Shown piece by piece: positions 13,718-22,753 of a stretch of 64,000 nt of DNA. The stretch's first letter is position 1, and each line of letters begins with the position of its first letter. The stretch is taken from NCBI GenBank assembly GCA_016712285.1, contig JADJRK010000001.1, positions 2,852,001-2,916,000 on the forward strand, given 5' to 3'. Source of the DNA: Planctomycetota bacterium (GTDB lineage: Bacteria > Planctomycetota > UBA8742 > UBA2392). The position numbers and the translations under genes were made by a program. The notes below the pieces were generated by a model. The model did not search any database. It worked only from the letters and a program-made list of their open reading frames with translations, and had not been told where the DNA came from.

Positions 13718-14641
13718 ATGAAAACCACACTCCCACGCATCGTGGTCATCACCCGCCCCACACCGCTGGACATGCTGCTGCGCCGCTTCGGCACCCAGGA
13801 CAACGCCAAATTCTACGTCGAGTCACGGGGGCAGGACTTCGCCCGCGTCCTGCACATCCACGAGTTGCAACAGCAGGCCGTGTCTGCCGTGCTGCGCGCG
13901 ATCCCACCGGAGCAGCGCCGGGCCCAGGTCAGCCGCGACGACCTTGACCGCTTTCTGTTCAACCGCGACGACGTGGTCTTCGCGATCGGCCAGGACGGCC
14001 TGGTCCCCAACGTCGCCAAGTATCTCGACGACCACACCATTGTCGGGTTCAACCCCGACCCCGCCACGGTCGGCGGCTTACTGTGCCGGTTCACGCCGGC
14101 GGAGGCTCCCGGCGTGATCGCAGCCCTGAACACGGACACATTGGGCGGTTTCGTGCTGGAGCGCCGAACCATGGTCGTGGCCGTGCGCGAAGACGGCCAG
14201 CAACTGCTTGCCCTGAACGAGCTGTTCATCGGCCACCACACACACCAGAGCGCGAAGTATCGCGTCAGCGTCAGCGGCAATGGCCCCGGGCAATCGGAAC
14301 GCCACTCATCCTCCGGCGTAATCGTCTCGACCGGCACCGGCGCCACCGGCTGGACAGCCAGCATTGTCAAGCAGCGCGGAATCGTGCAGCAACTGCCAAC
14401 GGCCGTCGAACGCAAGCTGACATACATGGTGCGCGAGCCATGGCCCAGCATCGCCACGGGCACGGACATCAATTTCGGGTTTCTGGCCGAGGGCGAAACG
14501 CTCACCCTGAGCAGCGAGATGGAGGAAGGCGGTGTGGCCTTCGGTGACGGCATCGAAGCCGACTTCCTCGAGTTCAATGAGGGCCAGACCATCACCGTGC
14601 GACTGGCCGATCGCACGCTGAACCTGCTTGCCAAGCCATAG
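13718..14641 (+). CDS. NAD(+) kinase-like protein (ATP-NAD kinase/DAGK superfamily)
   Basis: The start is set by GGAGGG (13705-13710) before ATG 13718; the frame is open upstream but non-homologous. The 307-residue product has a kinase-like N-lobe, then FAIGQDGLVPNVAKYL in place of the family's GGDGT loop, followed by GFNPDPATVGGLLCRF, an NELFIGHH...AKYRVSV segment like the NAD-kinase N-E motif, and SGTGATGWTAS corresponding to P-T-G-S-T-A-Y. The order of motifs and the all-beta C-domain (NFGFLAEGETLTLSSEM) fit an NAD kinase relative. Loss of the second Gly and the Thr of GGDGT leaves its activity uncertain. Confidence 0.7.
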   Translation: MKTTLPRIVVITRPTPLDMLLRRFGTQDNAKFYVESRGQDFARVLHIHELQQQAVSAVLRAIPPEQRRAQVSRDDLDRFLFNRDDVVFAIGQDGLVPNVAKYLDDHTIVGFNPDPATVGGLLCRFTPAEAPGVIAALNTDTLGGFVLERRTMVVAVREDGQQLLALNELFIGHHTHQSAKYRVSVSGNGPGQSERHSSSGVIVSTGTGATGWTASIVKQRGIVQQLPTAVERKLTYMVREPWPSIATGTDINFGFLAEGETLTLSSEMEEGGVAFGDGIEADFLEFNEGQTITVRLADRTLNLLAKP

Positions 14642-14645
14642 CGGC

Positions 14646-15125
14646 TCAGCCGGCAAACAAACCGCGATGCTCTACCAGCCATTGCCGTTGCTCAGGCGTG
14701 TCGGGCACGGCAACGCCCCGCGCAGTGCCGACCTGCGCAAACGCACCCTCGACTTCGTGGCCAAGGCGCACCAGCATCGCAGCCGCCGCCAGGCCGCTGC
14801 GGCCAATGCCGGCGCGGCAGTGAACGCCCACGGCTTTGCCGCTGTTGGCCAGGTCGTTGATCGTGGCTGCAAACAGCGCCGGCGAGCGCGGCACGCCGCG
14901 GTCCGGGATGGCGTAGCGCATGAAGTCGAGGCCGAACTTTTCGGCAAACAGGACCTCGTCGAACAGGCCCAGTTCAAGCTCTTCCGCGGGCTCGAGCAGC
15001 GAAAGCAGCACCTGCACGCCCTGCTGCGCGTAGCTGGCAATTTCGTCCTCAAGCCAGTCGCCGCCGCGCGGGCGCGGCAGGATGGCGATGCGGCGGTCCA
15101 TCACCCAAAGTACGTCTGCTTTCAT
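14646..15125 (-). CDS. dual-specificity/tyrosine-type protein phosphatase
   Basis: The 159-residue protein carries the cysteine phosphatase P-loop VHCRAGIGRSG (C-x5-R-S) near residue 105 and an upstream acidic loop. It is about the size of bacterial dual-specificity phosphatases. An alternative TTG start at 15158 would add 11 residues. The ATG at 15125 is preferred because MKADVLWVMD begins the first strand and an AT-rich TATTTG hexamer lies 8 nt upstream. It is downstream of the MBL hydrolase gene. The substrate (phosphoprotein, phosphoinositide or other) cannot be read from sequence. Confidence 0.8.
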   Translation of the reverse strand: MKADVLWVMDRRIAILPRPRGGDWLEDEIASYAQQGVQVLLSLLEPAEELELGLFDEVLFAEKFGLDFMRYAIPDRGVPRSPALFAATINDLANSGKAVGVHCRAGIGRSGLAAAAMLVRLGHEVEGAFAQVGTARGVAVPDTPEQRQWLVEHRGLFAG

Positions 15126-15161
15126 TCGGATTCCAAATAGTGAAAACGACTGGGCCAAGAC

Positions 15162-16010
15162 TCAAAAGGCCACGGGCGGCGGTTCCTTGCTTGGTGCTGG
15201 TTCCGTCACCCGGATGCTGCCGTCGGCTTCGACGGCGACGCGCAACCGGTCATAGCCAAGCCGCGCCCATGTCGGCAGCTCTGCGTTGATCTGTTCGTGT
15301 TCGAGGTCATGGTTGATGTGGGTGAACAACACGCGCTCAACGCCCGCTTGCTCGGCGATGTGCAGGGCCTTGCCCAGGCTCAGGTGCGTGGGGTGCGGGG
15401 CGCGGCGCAGGGCGTCAAGAATCAGCACGCGCACGCCCTTGAGCCTCGCGATGCTGCTTTCAGGCACTTCGTTGGTGTCAGTGATGTACGCGCAGTCGCC
15501 GATGCGAAAGCCCGCCACGCGCATGTTGCCGTGGACCACAGGGATCGGCGTGACCGTGATGCCCGCGGCAACAAATGCTTCGTGCTCGAAGACGTGCGTG
15601 TTGAACCGCGCAATGCCCTTGTAGTCGTACTCGTCGTCGAACAGGTAGCCGAACGTGCGCTTGAGCTGCTCCAGCGATTCGGGGTAGGCAAACAGCTCCA
15701 GCCGCTCGCGCCCGCCGCCCCAGTACAGGCCGCGCAGGTCGTCCAGGCCGTGGCAATGGTCGGCGTGGGTGTGCGTGATCAGCACGCCGTGCACGCTGGT
15801 CAGCCCGGCACGCAAGGCCTGCATGCGTATATCCGGAGTGACGTCCACCAGCAGGCGGCGCTCGTCGTCGCCGGCGCCCACGCGAAACAGGATGCTGCTG
15901 CGAAGCCGCTTGTTGCGCGGATTTGGCGAGTGGCACACCCAGCAGTCGCAACCGATAGTCGGTATGCCGCTGCTGGTGCCGCTGCCAAGGAATTCCATTT
16001 CAACGCGCAT
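15162..16010 (-). CDS. MBL-fold metallohydrolase, PhnP-like
   Basis: The 282-residue protein starts MRVEMEFLGSGTSSGIPTIGCDCWVCHS and contains the dinuclear metal motif THTHADHCHGLDD (His80, His82, Asp84, His85). Cys21, Cys23 and Cys26 match the spacing of the structural zinc site described for PhnP, a phosphodiesterase acting on 5-phosphoribosyl 1,2-cyclic phosphate in C-P lyase pathways. A later THINHD segment could supply the fourth ligand. No other phn gene is visible here, so a general cyclic-phosphodiesterase or tRNA/RNA repair role is equally possible. TAACCT lies 6 nt before the ATG with no Shine-Dalgarno, suggesting a leaderless mRNA. Confidence 0.85.
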   Translation of the reverse strand: MRVEMEFLGSGTSSGIPTIGCDCWVCHSPNPRNKRLRSSILFRVGAGDDERRLLVDVTPDIRMQALRAGLTSVHGVLITHTHADHCHGLDDLRGLYWGGGRERLELFAYPESLEQLKRTFGYLFDDEYDYKGIARFNTHVFEHEAFVAAGITVTPIPVVHGNMRVAGFRIGDCAYITDTNEVPESSIARLKGVRVLILDALRRAPHPTHLSLGKALHIAEQAGVERVLFTHINHDLEHEQINAELPTWARLGYDRLRVAVEADGSIRVTEPAPSKEPPPVAF

Positions 16011-16122
16011 GGCGCAAGGTTACCGCGGCTGCACATCCGGGACTACTGCCGGCGGCGATTCAGGAACTTGCGGCCCCGGCGTGAAGAAACCGAGGTAAAC
16101 TGAAAGTTAGGCTTGGCTTTCA

Positions 16123-16155
16123 ATAACGACGTGATAGACTGCATAACGTCGTTAT
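16123..16155. promoter_or_regulatory. tandem palindromic operator candidate upstream of the C45 gene
   Basis: Two 13-bp palindromes, ATAACGACGTGAT (16123-16135) and ATAACGTCGTTAT (16143-16155), lie with centres 20 bp apart, i.e. about two helical turns. Together they also make a perfect 10-bp inverted repeat. The right copy overlaps a TATAGG hexamer 7 nt before the ATG, so a bound protein would block the start region. Confidence 0.65.
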
Positions 16156-16165
16156 AGGTGACACC

Positions 16166-17371
16166 ATGGCAAGACTGCGCAAGAAACTTCCGTTCCGCGA
16201 ACTCGGCATTGCCGTCAAAATGCTGCGCGGCTGGAGCAACAACCGCAAGCGCCACATCACGCCGTTCCGCGAATTGACCCTGCCCAACGGCAGCCTGCAA
16301 TTGATCGACGGCGTGCCCCTGGCCCGCGTGCGCGGCACACCGCGCGAAATGGGCCGCGCGCTCGGCAACCTGGTCGGCGTGCAAGCCGCCGAGACCTTCC
16401 ATAGTTACATGCAGTGTTTCGCGCCCGACTTCAAAGGCGACCTGGCGTTGGCCCGCGAAATGGAACCCAACCTGCCGCCCTGGCTAGTCGAAGAAATGCG
16501 CGGTTTCAGCGAAACCAGTGAACTCACTTACGACGAGATGCTGGTCGGCCAGTGCTTTCTCGACATTCACAAGGTCGCCGCGTGCAGCACCATCGCCGTG
16601 CACGACAAGCAAAGCGAACGCGGCGAAATGCTGCTTGGCCGCAACCTCGACTTCCCCAGCCTTCACATCGCCGACGAAGCCAACATGGTCGTGGTCTATG
16701 AACCACTGGACGCCCCCGCCTACGCCGGCGTCACCTGGCCCGGCTTTCTGGGCATCTTGACCGGTTTGAACACCGCCGGCTTGGCGCTGTCGATGATGCT
16801 GGTCTACGGTCAATCGCGCCACGAGCACCTGACAGGCCAGCCATTCCCGACCGTGTTCCGGCGCCTGCTGCACGAGTGTGCCACCGTGCGCGAAGCCGAC
16901 ACGCTGCTGCAAACCCGACCCTACTGTACTGCGACCAATTTGATTCTCGGCGACAGCAGCCGCACCGCCGCCCGCTTTCAACTGCACCCGCGCCAGGCCG
17001 TCGTCGAGTACACCAGCGCCGAGCGCCCGGTGACGGCGTGCACGAACCACTATCACGACAAGCGCATCAAGGGGTTCGCGTTCACGTGGTTCAGCAGCGT
17101 GGTGCGCTACAACAAGATGCTCAAGCGCATCAACAGCGGCCAGACCTGGGACACGCACAAGATCAAGCTTGCGCTGCAAGCCACCGGCATTCCCGCCATC
17201 AACCTGCAACGCACGATCATGCGCCCGGAGCAGCTGAGCATGGAAGTGAGCTTCCAGAACAACGGCCGCGCCTTCGGCCGCTGGGTAAACCTGCCCCGCG
17301 AACTGCTGTTCTCCGAGTCTGCGGCGCAACAACCCGCACCCGAGGCACTTTCCGTGTCCGCGGCCCAATGA
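16166..17371 (+). CDS. C45-family autoproteolytic Ntn-hydrolase / acyltransferase
   Basis: The 401-residue protein contains a pro-region and then KVAACSTIAVHD, where Cys140 is the expected N-terminal nucleophile released by self-cleavage, followed by the LGRNLDFPSLH and GFLGILTGLNTAGLALS segments of the acyl-CoA:6-aminopenicillanic-acid acyltransferase-like (peptidase C45) group. The region RPVTACTNHYH also matches. Bacterial members cleave or form amide bonds with unknown natural substrates. A GGTGA site precedes the ATG. The promoter carries two palindromic boxes, so expression is probably repressor-controlled. There is no neighbour that suggests a substrate. Confidence 0.82.
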   Translation: MARLRKKLPFRELGIAVKMLRGWSNNRKRHITPFRELTLPNGSLQLIDGVPLARVRGTPREMGRALGNLVGVQAAETFHSYMQCFAPDFKGDLALAREMEPNLPPWLVEEMRGFSETSELTYDEMLVGQCFLDIHKVAACSTIAVHDKQSERGEMLLGRNLDFPSLHIADEANMVVVYEPLDAPAYAGVTWPGFLGILTGLNTAGLALSMMLVYGQSRHEHLTGQPFPTVFRRLLHECATVREADTLLQTRPYCTATNLILGDSSRTAARFQLHPRQAVVEYTSAERPVTACTNHYHDKRIKGFAFTWFSSVVRYNKMLKRINSGQTWDTHKIKLALQATGIPAINLQRTIMRPEQLSMEVSFQNNGRAFGRWVNLPRELLFSESAAQQPAPEALSVSAAQ

Positions 17372-17480
17372 ACCGGCAATCCGTGAGTTCAGTAACGCAC
17401 AGAAAAATTTGCGCGGAAGGCGGGCGCGTCTTTGCGCGAGTTGAGTAAACTGCCGGGCGGACGATCAGGGGTGCGGCTGG

Positions 17481-20400
17481 ATGCGATCTGCTGGTGGCAA
17501 AGTAATCATGGGGGCGGTGGCCGGCGTCGTTGTCGTCGTGCTGCTGCTGCTGTTGAACGCCAACGTCAATGCGCCAGCACCTCACGACGAAGCCGGAAAC
17601 ACGCCCCTCACCAACAAGCCGCAGAACAAGGGCAACGAGCCCGATCATCCGTCCAATACACCGCAGGATCCGCCGCCGGACGACCCGCCACCAGACGTGC
17701 CCGAAGACCCACCCGAGGTTGTGCTTGAGCCGCTGCCGGGGCCGAAGATCGAGGTGCAGGTCAAGGTGCGCGTATTGACGCCCGCCGGCAGCCCGGTGTC
17801 CGGAGCTACCGTTTCCCTGCGCGCGATGCCGCGCGGGCACCAGTTTGAAGAAGATTGGTTTGAGCCACCCGAGCTGGTTGAGCTGAAGTCAGGCACGACC
17901 GACGGCGCCGGGGAAGCACAGTTCGACGTGTACATCGGCACGGACAGCAACGGCGAGCGCATGCTGCAGGCACACGCGGCTGCGCAAGGCTATGCCCCGG
18001 GCCGCTCAGCCACGACACTCTTGAACGTTCACAATCACACGTGCCTGCTGACGCTGCGGCTGCATGCGGAATGCGCAATCCTGGGGCGGGTCGTAGACAG
18101 CGCGGGCAACGGGGTCTCCGGCGCGCGGGTAAACGCATACGTGTTCGGCGCGTCGACCACGCTGCCTTGGGCCAGCACCGACAGCGGGCAGGACGGGCGT
18201 TTTCGTATCGACAACATGCCCGCGACAGCCGGCATCATTGGCGCCCGCGCCGCGGGTTTCGCGCAGGCCTGGCCATGGAACTACCGCTACACGCCGATCC
18301 CGCCTGAGCACGACGTGGGCGACCTTGTGCTGCAAGCCACCGGCGGCGTGACTGGCCGCGTGCTGGACCCGTCCGGCAACCCATTGCCGGGGGCGCACGT
18401 CTTTGTGCGTCCGACCGACACGTTGTTCGGCGGTGAAGACACCGCGCAGACGGATGCGGACGGGCGCTTCACAATCGCCGAGCTGCGGCACGGGGCCGGC
18501 ACGTACCGTCTGGCGGTCTGCCACGCCAAGTTCGCGCGCGCGCTGCTCGAAGAATTCGACGTGGCGTCAGGCCAGGTCACCGACGTCGGCGACCAGCGCG
18601 TCACCGCAGGTGCCACCCTGACGGTCAAGGTCACGCATGAACGCGATGCGCCGCTGGGCGGCGCGCTTGTGCGCGTGCTGTATCGCGGCGCGCACTCGGA
18701 ACTCGGCCACGCCTGGATGCGCCAACGCGGCCAAGCAACCACGGGTGCCGACGGCATCGCCAGGCTTGTGGGCATGGACGCGGGCAGTTGGTCGCTGAAA
18801 GTCAGTGCCGCAGGGTTTGCAAGCCACAGGGCTGAACTGGAAATGGCCGGGGACCTTGAACATCCGGTGCGGCTGGCCGCCGGCAGCACAGTGGAAGGCA
18901 AGCTGCTCACGCACGAACGGTTGCCAGCTGCAGGCGCACTGGTGGGGCTGATTTCGTCTGACAGTTCGTCGTACGAGAAGCTCAAGGACGGCACGCTTGC
19001 GCTAACGGGCGTTGACTGGCCTCCGCGGACCGCAGTGCCCGCGGTGCGCACGGACGCGCAAGGAATGTTTGTTATGAACGACGTTGCCCCGGGCGCCTAT
19101 CTGCTCGCGGCCGTTGACTTTGAAGGCCGGGCTTCGCTGGTTGACGGCAGCGTGAATGTGCCACCGCTGTCTGTACTGGACCTGGGAGAGTTGACGTTTC
19201 CGGCCCTCTCAAGGCTGCTGGTGGAAGTCACAGATGATGGCGTGCCCCAGGCCGGGCTGGAACTGCGCATTGTAAAGGACTCGACGCACCAGGTCGCCAC
19301 TACAGACAGCGCGGGAGTGGCGCTCTTTCCCGATCTTCAGCCGGGCGCGTGGCTGGTCATGACTGGCGACGAAGACCTTGCGCCCTCGTTGCCCGAAGCC
19401 GACGCGCGCCGCGTGCAGGTGGTTGAGGGGCGCGACGTGCAGTTCAAGCTCGAGTTGCCGGGGCCGGGGCGCTCGCGCGTCGTTGGCCGCCTGAGTGTGA
19501 ACTCGCGGCACGTGTTTCACCGGGTCGTGCTTGAGCGCGAGGGCGCCCGCTATTGGGCCGACGTGGGCGATGACGGGCGCTTCGAGATTGGGTCGGTGCT
19601 GCACGGTGCCTACGAGTTGAAGGCATACCAGGCAAGCCGTGTCGAAGCCGCGCTGCCCGTGCAGGTGGGCCCGGACGACGGCATCGCTGAGATCAACCTC
19701 GACTTCAGCGGCGGCTCAGTCTCAGGTCGCGTGGAAGGCGGCAACGCCGAAAGCGTGGTGCTGCTGCAGAAGATCGACGCCGAAAGCTCTCACTTTCGGG
19801 CCGAGACGAAGTGTGACGCCAACGGCGTGTTCGACTTCAGCGGGGTGCCCGCGGGGCGCTGGCGGCTGGGCGTCGCGGGCACATCGGGTGCCGCCCATGT
19901 GGATATCGACGTTGGGGCAGTTGATGTCACGGATGTTGTGCTGCAACCCGCGCCGGCCGGCTCGCTGGTGGTGATCGTCGCCAAGCTGATTGGCAACCCG
20001 GGCACCAACATGTTCGTCGCGCGTCTGCGTGACTCGCAAGGCCACCTGATCTTGCCCGGGGACGGCGTCTTCCCCAGTGAGGGCGCACGGGTCGTCATCG
20101 AGGGCATTGAGCCCGGCGACTACACGCTGGAATTCACCGGCATGGGCTATGCCAGCCGCTACGCGCCGGTCAGCATTAAGGCTGGTGAGCGCACCGAGGT
20201 CTCCCTTGAGTTGCCCGCGGCGGCAACAGCAACCATTGAACTCTCCGGTGAGGGTCTCGATGCAACGGCCGTGGCACAAGCCGCCGTCGAATGGCTGGAC
20301 AGCGCTGGCAAGCCGATTCGTGTGCCGTACTGGCAAGGCAAGCCGCGCCAGAAGTCGGCGCTCGAGCTTGAGGTGCCGGGGTTGATGCCCGAGGTGAAAC

Positions 20401-20513
20401 AGGTCGTATTGACTGTGCCCGGGTACAAGCCCGCGACCCTGACCATTGATTTCAAGCCGGGTGCGAAACTGTCGCTGAAGTACCAGCTCAGCCCGGCAGT
20501 TGAGCCGGAATAA
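17481..20513 (+). CDS. large membrane-anchored protein with repeated carboxypeptidase-regulatory-like (beta-sandwich) domains
   Basis: The 1010-residue protein has an N-terminal membrane helix (about residues 8-26, VIMGAVAGVVVVVLLLLL), a Pro/Asp-rich linker (about 50-85), then a chain of beta-sandwich repeats of the CarboxypepD_reg type. The diagnostic pattern G-x-V-D-x-x-G-x-P-(L/V)-x-G-A-x-V recurs (TPAGSPVSGATVSL, DSAGNGVSGARVNAY, DPSGNPLPGAHVFV), each followed by T-D-x-D-G-x-F-x-(I/L). It is likely extracytoplasmic and structural or adhesive; no catalytic domain is visible. Such proteins are common in Planctomycetota. The next gene follows after 92 bp. Confidence 0.82.
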   Translation: MRSAGGKVIMGAVAGVVVVVLLLLLNANVNAPAPHDEAGNTPLTNKPQNKGNEPDHPSNTPQDPPPDDPPPDVPEDPPEVVLEPLPGPKIEVQVKVRVLTPAGSPVSGATVSLRAMPRGHQFEEDWFEPPELVELKSGTTDGAGEAQFDVYIGTDSNGERMLQAHAAAQGYAPGRSATTLLNVHNHTCLLTLRLHAECAILGRVVDSAGNGVSGARVNAYVFGASTTLPWASTDSGQDGRFRIDNMPATAGIIGARAAGFAQAWPWNYRYTPIPPEHDVGDLVLQATGGVTGRVLDPSGNPLPGAHVFVRPTDTLFGGEDTAQTDADGRFTIAELRHGAGTYRLAVCHAKFARALLEEFDVASGQVTDVGDQRVTAGATLTVKVTHERDAPLGGALVRVLYRGAHSELGHAWMRQRGQATTGADGIARLVGMDAGSWSLKVSAAGFASHRAELEMAGDLEHPVRLAAGSTVEGKLLTHERLPAAGALVGLISSDSSSYEKLKDGTLALTGVDWPPRTAVPAVRTDAQGMFVMNDVAPGAYLLAAVDFEGRASLVDGSVNVPPLSVLDLGELTFPALSRLLVEVTDDGVPQAGLELRIVKDSTHQVATTDSAGVALFPDLQPGAWLVMTGDEDLAPSLPEADARRVQVVEGRDVQFKLELPGPGRSRVVGRLSVNSRHVFHRVVLEREGARYWADVGDDGRFEIGSVLHGAYELKAYQASRVEAALPVQVGPDDGIAEINLDFSGGSVSGRVEGGNAESVVLLQKIDAESSHFRAETKCDANGVFDFSGVPAGRWRLGVAGTSGAAHVDIDVGAVDVTDVVLQPAPAGSLVVIVAKLIGNPGTNMFVARLRDSQGHLILPGDGVFPSEGARVVIEGIEPGDYTLEFTGMGYASRYAPVSIKAGERTEVSLELPAAATATIELSGEGLDATAVAQAAVEWLDSAGKPIRVPYWQGKPRQKSALELEVPGLMPEVKQVVLTVPGYKPATLTIDFKPGAKLSLKYQLSPAVEPE

Positions 20514-20591
20514 CGCAGCGAAAGCAGGCGTGGGACAGCTAGCCGTTGCGGCCAGATGTTGGCGCTTGTTCCCACGGCCTGTGGCCTTTCC

Positions 20592-20597
20592 TATATT
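20592..20597 (+). promoter_or_regulatory. -10-like TATATT before the first DUF4139 gene
   Basis: TATATT ends 8 nt before the ATG at 20606. No Shine-Dalgarno lies between, so transcription would start at or near the start codon. Confidence 0.5.
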
Positions 20598-20605
20598 GCC
20601 TGCCC

Positions 20606-22753
20606 ATGCCCGACACCCTTGCATGTGAAAGCCGCATTTCGCGCGTGGTGGTTTACGCGCGCGGCGCGGTCGTAACGCGCGAAGTTGAGCTGCCGGTGTC
20701 GGTGCCGCCGGAGGGCGTGACGCTTGAGCTTCGCGGCATTACGTCCCTTGCCGAACCGGCGAGCTTTCGCACGTCCGTTGATGGCGAACGCATTGTCACC
20801 AGCCTGCGCGCGCCACTGATCGCGCCTGTAACGCCCCCGCCGCCAACTCCGGACGAAGCGCTGGTATCGAAGCTGCAACGCGAGATCAGCCGGCTGAACG
20901 AACTGACCCAGCGCAAGCAGCGACAACGCGATGCCGTCGCCGCCATGTCGATCGACGCGGACTTGAAGGCACCGAAAGAGACTGAGTCAGATGGCGCTGG
21001 CGGTGCTGGTGGTATTGAAAAGCGCGTTGGCGACGTGCTGGCAATCAGTGCTTTGCAGCATGAAATCCTGACTGCACTGGACGCAGAGCTCGATGCGCTG
21101 GCCGAGAAAGTCCGTGCCAAGGGCACCGAGCTGAAGGCGGCCCGCAACCCGGCGCGCGCAGCCGCCGGCACCCAGTACTCTCGCTCGGCCCAGGTCACGC
21201 TGGCACCCGGCAGCGCGCAGTTGCGCAAGCTGGAGGTCTCCTACACCGTGCGCCCGGCGCGCTGGTGGCCCGCTTATTCGGCGCGGCTTGAGGGCGGCGG
21301 CAAGCACGCCCACTTCGCGCTGGAAGCGTTCGTCGCACAGGTCAGCGGCGAGAACTGGACCGGCGCGCGCATTGCACTGTGCACCGCCGACATGCTGACC
21401 GACGTGACGCTGCCTGAACTGGCCAGCCTGCGCCTCGGCCGCCGACAGCCGCCCCGCCGCACCGGTTTTCGCGCGCCGCCTGAGGGCCTGGACGCACTGT
21501 TTGCCGGGTACGACAGCTTTGTCACACCGCCGCAGATCCCGATGCCCGCGATCGCCGAGCCATCGCCCCGCGACTACGGCGAAGACATGGACGACATGGT
21601 GGTGGGCTCAGTCTCTGCAATGCCCGAAGAGGAATGGCAGCAGGCACCAACCATGTCTGCGCCTGCCGCGCCGGCTTCGGGCTTTGGCGGTGCCGCAGAC
21701 ATGCGGATGGAAGCCAAGGCCATGCCGCGGCAGTCTGCACCGGCGAAGTCCGCAAAGAAGGGCCGCGGCGATGCCAGCCGCGACAGGCTCAAGGATGCTG
21801 GCGTCGAGCGCTCACGCTCGCTGAAGCGCAGCGTGGAGATGGAATCCGCCGACGAGGCGGGCGGCGCGGCGCTGGACGAAGACTACGAGGGCGCCGACGG
21901 AGTCGAAGAAGATTTTGCCGACGAGGGCGCAGACGCCGAGTCCTGGCTTGACTTCGACACACTGGAAGTGACACCCGGCGAAGTCTATGGCCGCGGCCGG
22001 CTTGCGCGCGGCAGCGTGGCCTCGGCGCCGGGGTTGCACCAGGCGCTCAATCATCTGGAAGGGCTGGCCGGCCCGGGCGGCAGCTCGGACCCGCGCTATT
22101 CGCGCGGCATGTTTGACCACCAGTTCGAAGCCGAGGACCTGGTCGAAATCCCCGCCGACGGCACCGCCCACCGCATTCGGCTGCTGAGCCGCCCCGCAAA
22201 GTCGCGCATGCGCATGCGCTGTGTGCCCCTGGCCGACGAGCGCGTGTTTCGTGAAGTCGAGCTGGAGAACCCGCTGGAGGCGCCGCTGCTGCCCGGCCCG
22301 GTGGACGTGTTCATGGATGGCGCATTGCTGATCACCGCGCAGGTTGGCTCGGTAGACCGCGGCGGCACTGTGCGCTTCGGGCTAGGCGAAGAGCAACGCG
22401 TGACCGTGGCCCGCAACATGCGCGCCAGCGAAGAAACCAAGGGTCTGCTCGGCGGCAAGGCGTCTGTGGCGCACGTGGTGACGCTGGAAGTCGCATCGTC
22501 GCTGCCTGCCGAGATTGAACTGGAATTGATTGAGCGGGTACCAGTCGCAGCGGGCAAAGACATCCACATTGAAGTCAACAGCAGCACGCCCAAAGCCGAG
22601 CTGTACAAGCAAGAAGAGCGCGACTACCCGGTCAAGGGCGGCTATCGCTGGTTGTTGAAACTGCCGGCAGGCGGCAAACAGGAAGTGAAGCTGCAGTACA
22701 CGCTGGCGTTTGACAAAGACTATGAAGTTGAGGGGGGCAACCGTCGTGCCTGA
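20606..22753 (+). CDS. DUF4139 protein (mucoidy inhibitor MuiA-like), long form
   Basis: The start is the ATG at 20606 (MPDTLACESRISRVVVYARG). The frame extends 20 codons upstream but without family sequence. The 715-residue product has the N-terminal DUF4140-like domain (VVYARGAVVTREVELPV), a coiled coil (SKLQREISRLNELTQRKQRQRD) and the DUF4139 domain (QLRKLEVSYTVRPARWWPAYSARLE ... YRWLLKLPAGGKQEVKLQYTLAF). A roughly 170-residue acidic, low-complexity insertion (about 300-470, rich in Asp, Glu, Ala, Met) splits the domain. The family is named for suppression of mucoidy in Mucor but its bacterial role is unknown. It overlaps the second DUF4139 gene. Confidence 0.83.
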   Translation: MPDTLACESRISRVVVYARGAVVTREVELPVSVPPEGVTLELRGITSLAEPASFRTSVDGERIVTSLRAPLIAPVTPPPPTPDEALVSKLQREISRLNELTQRKQRQRDAVAAMSIDADLKAPKETESDGAGGAGGIEKRVGDVLAISALQHEILTALDAELDALAEKVRAKGTELKAARNPARAAAGTQYSRSAQVTLAPGSAQLRKLEVSYTVRPARWWPAYSARLEGGGKHAHFALEAFVAQVSGENWTGARIALCTADMLTDVTLPELASLRLGRRQPPRRTGFRAPPEGLDALFAGYDSFVTPPQIPMPAIAEPSPRDYGEDMDDMVVGSVSAMPEEEWQQAPTMSAPAAPASGFGGAADMRMEAKAMPRQSAPAKSAKKGRGDASRDRLKDAGVERSRSLKRSVEMESADEAGGAALDEDYEGADGVEEDFADEGADAESWLDFDTLEVTPGEVYGRGRLARGSVASAPGLHQALNHLEGLAGPGGSSDPRYSRGMFDHQFEAEDLVEIPADGTAHRIRLLSRPAKSRMRMRCVPLADERVFREVELENPLEAPLLPGPVDVFMDGALLITAQVGSVDRGGTVRFGLGEEQRVTVARNMRASEETKGLLGGKASVAHVVTLEVASSLPAEIELELIERVPVAAGKDIHIEVNSSTPKAELYKQEERDYPVKGGYRWLLKLPAGGKQEVKLQYTLAFDKDYEVEGGNRRA

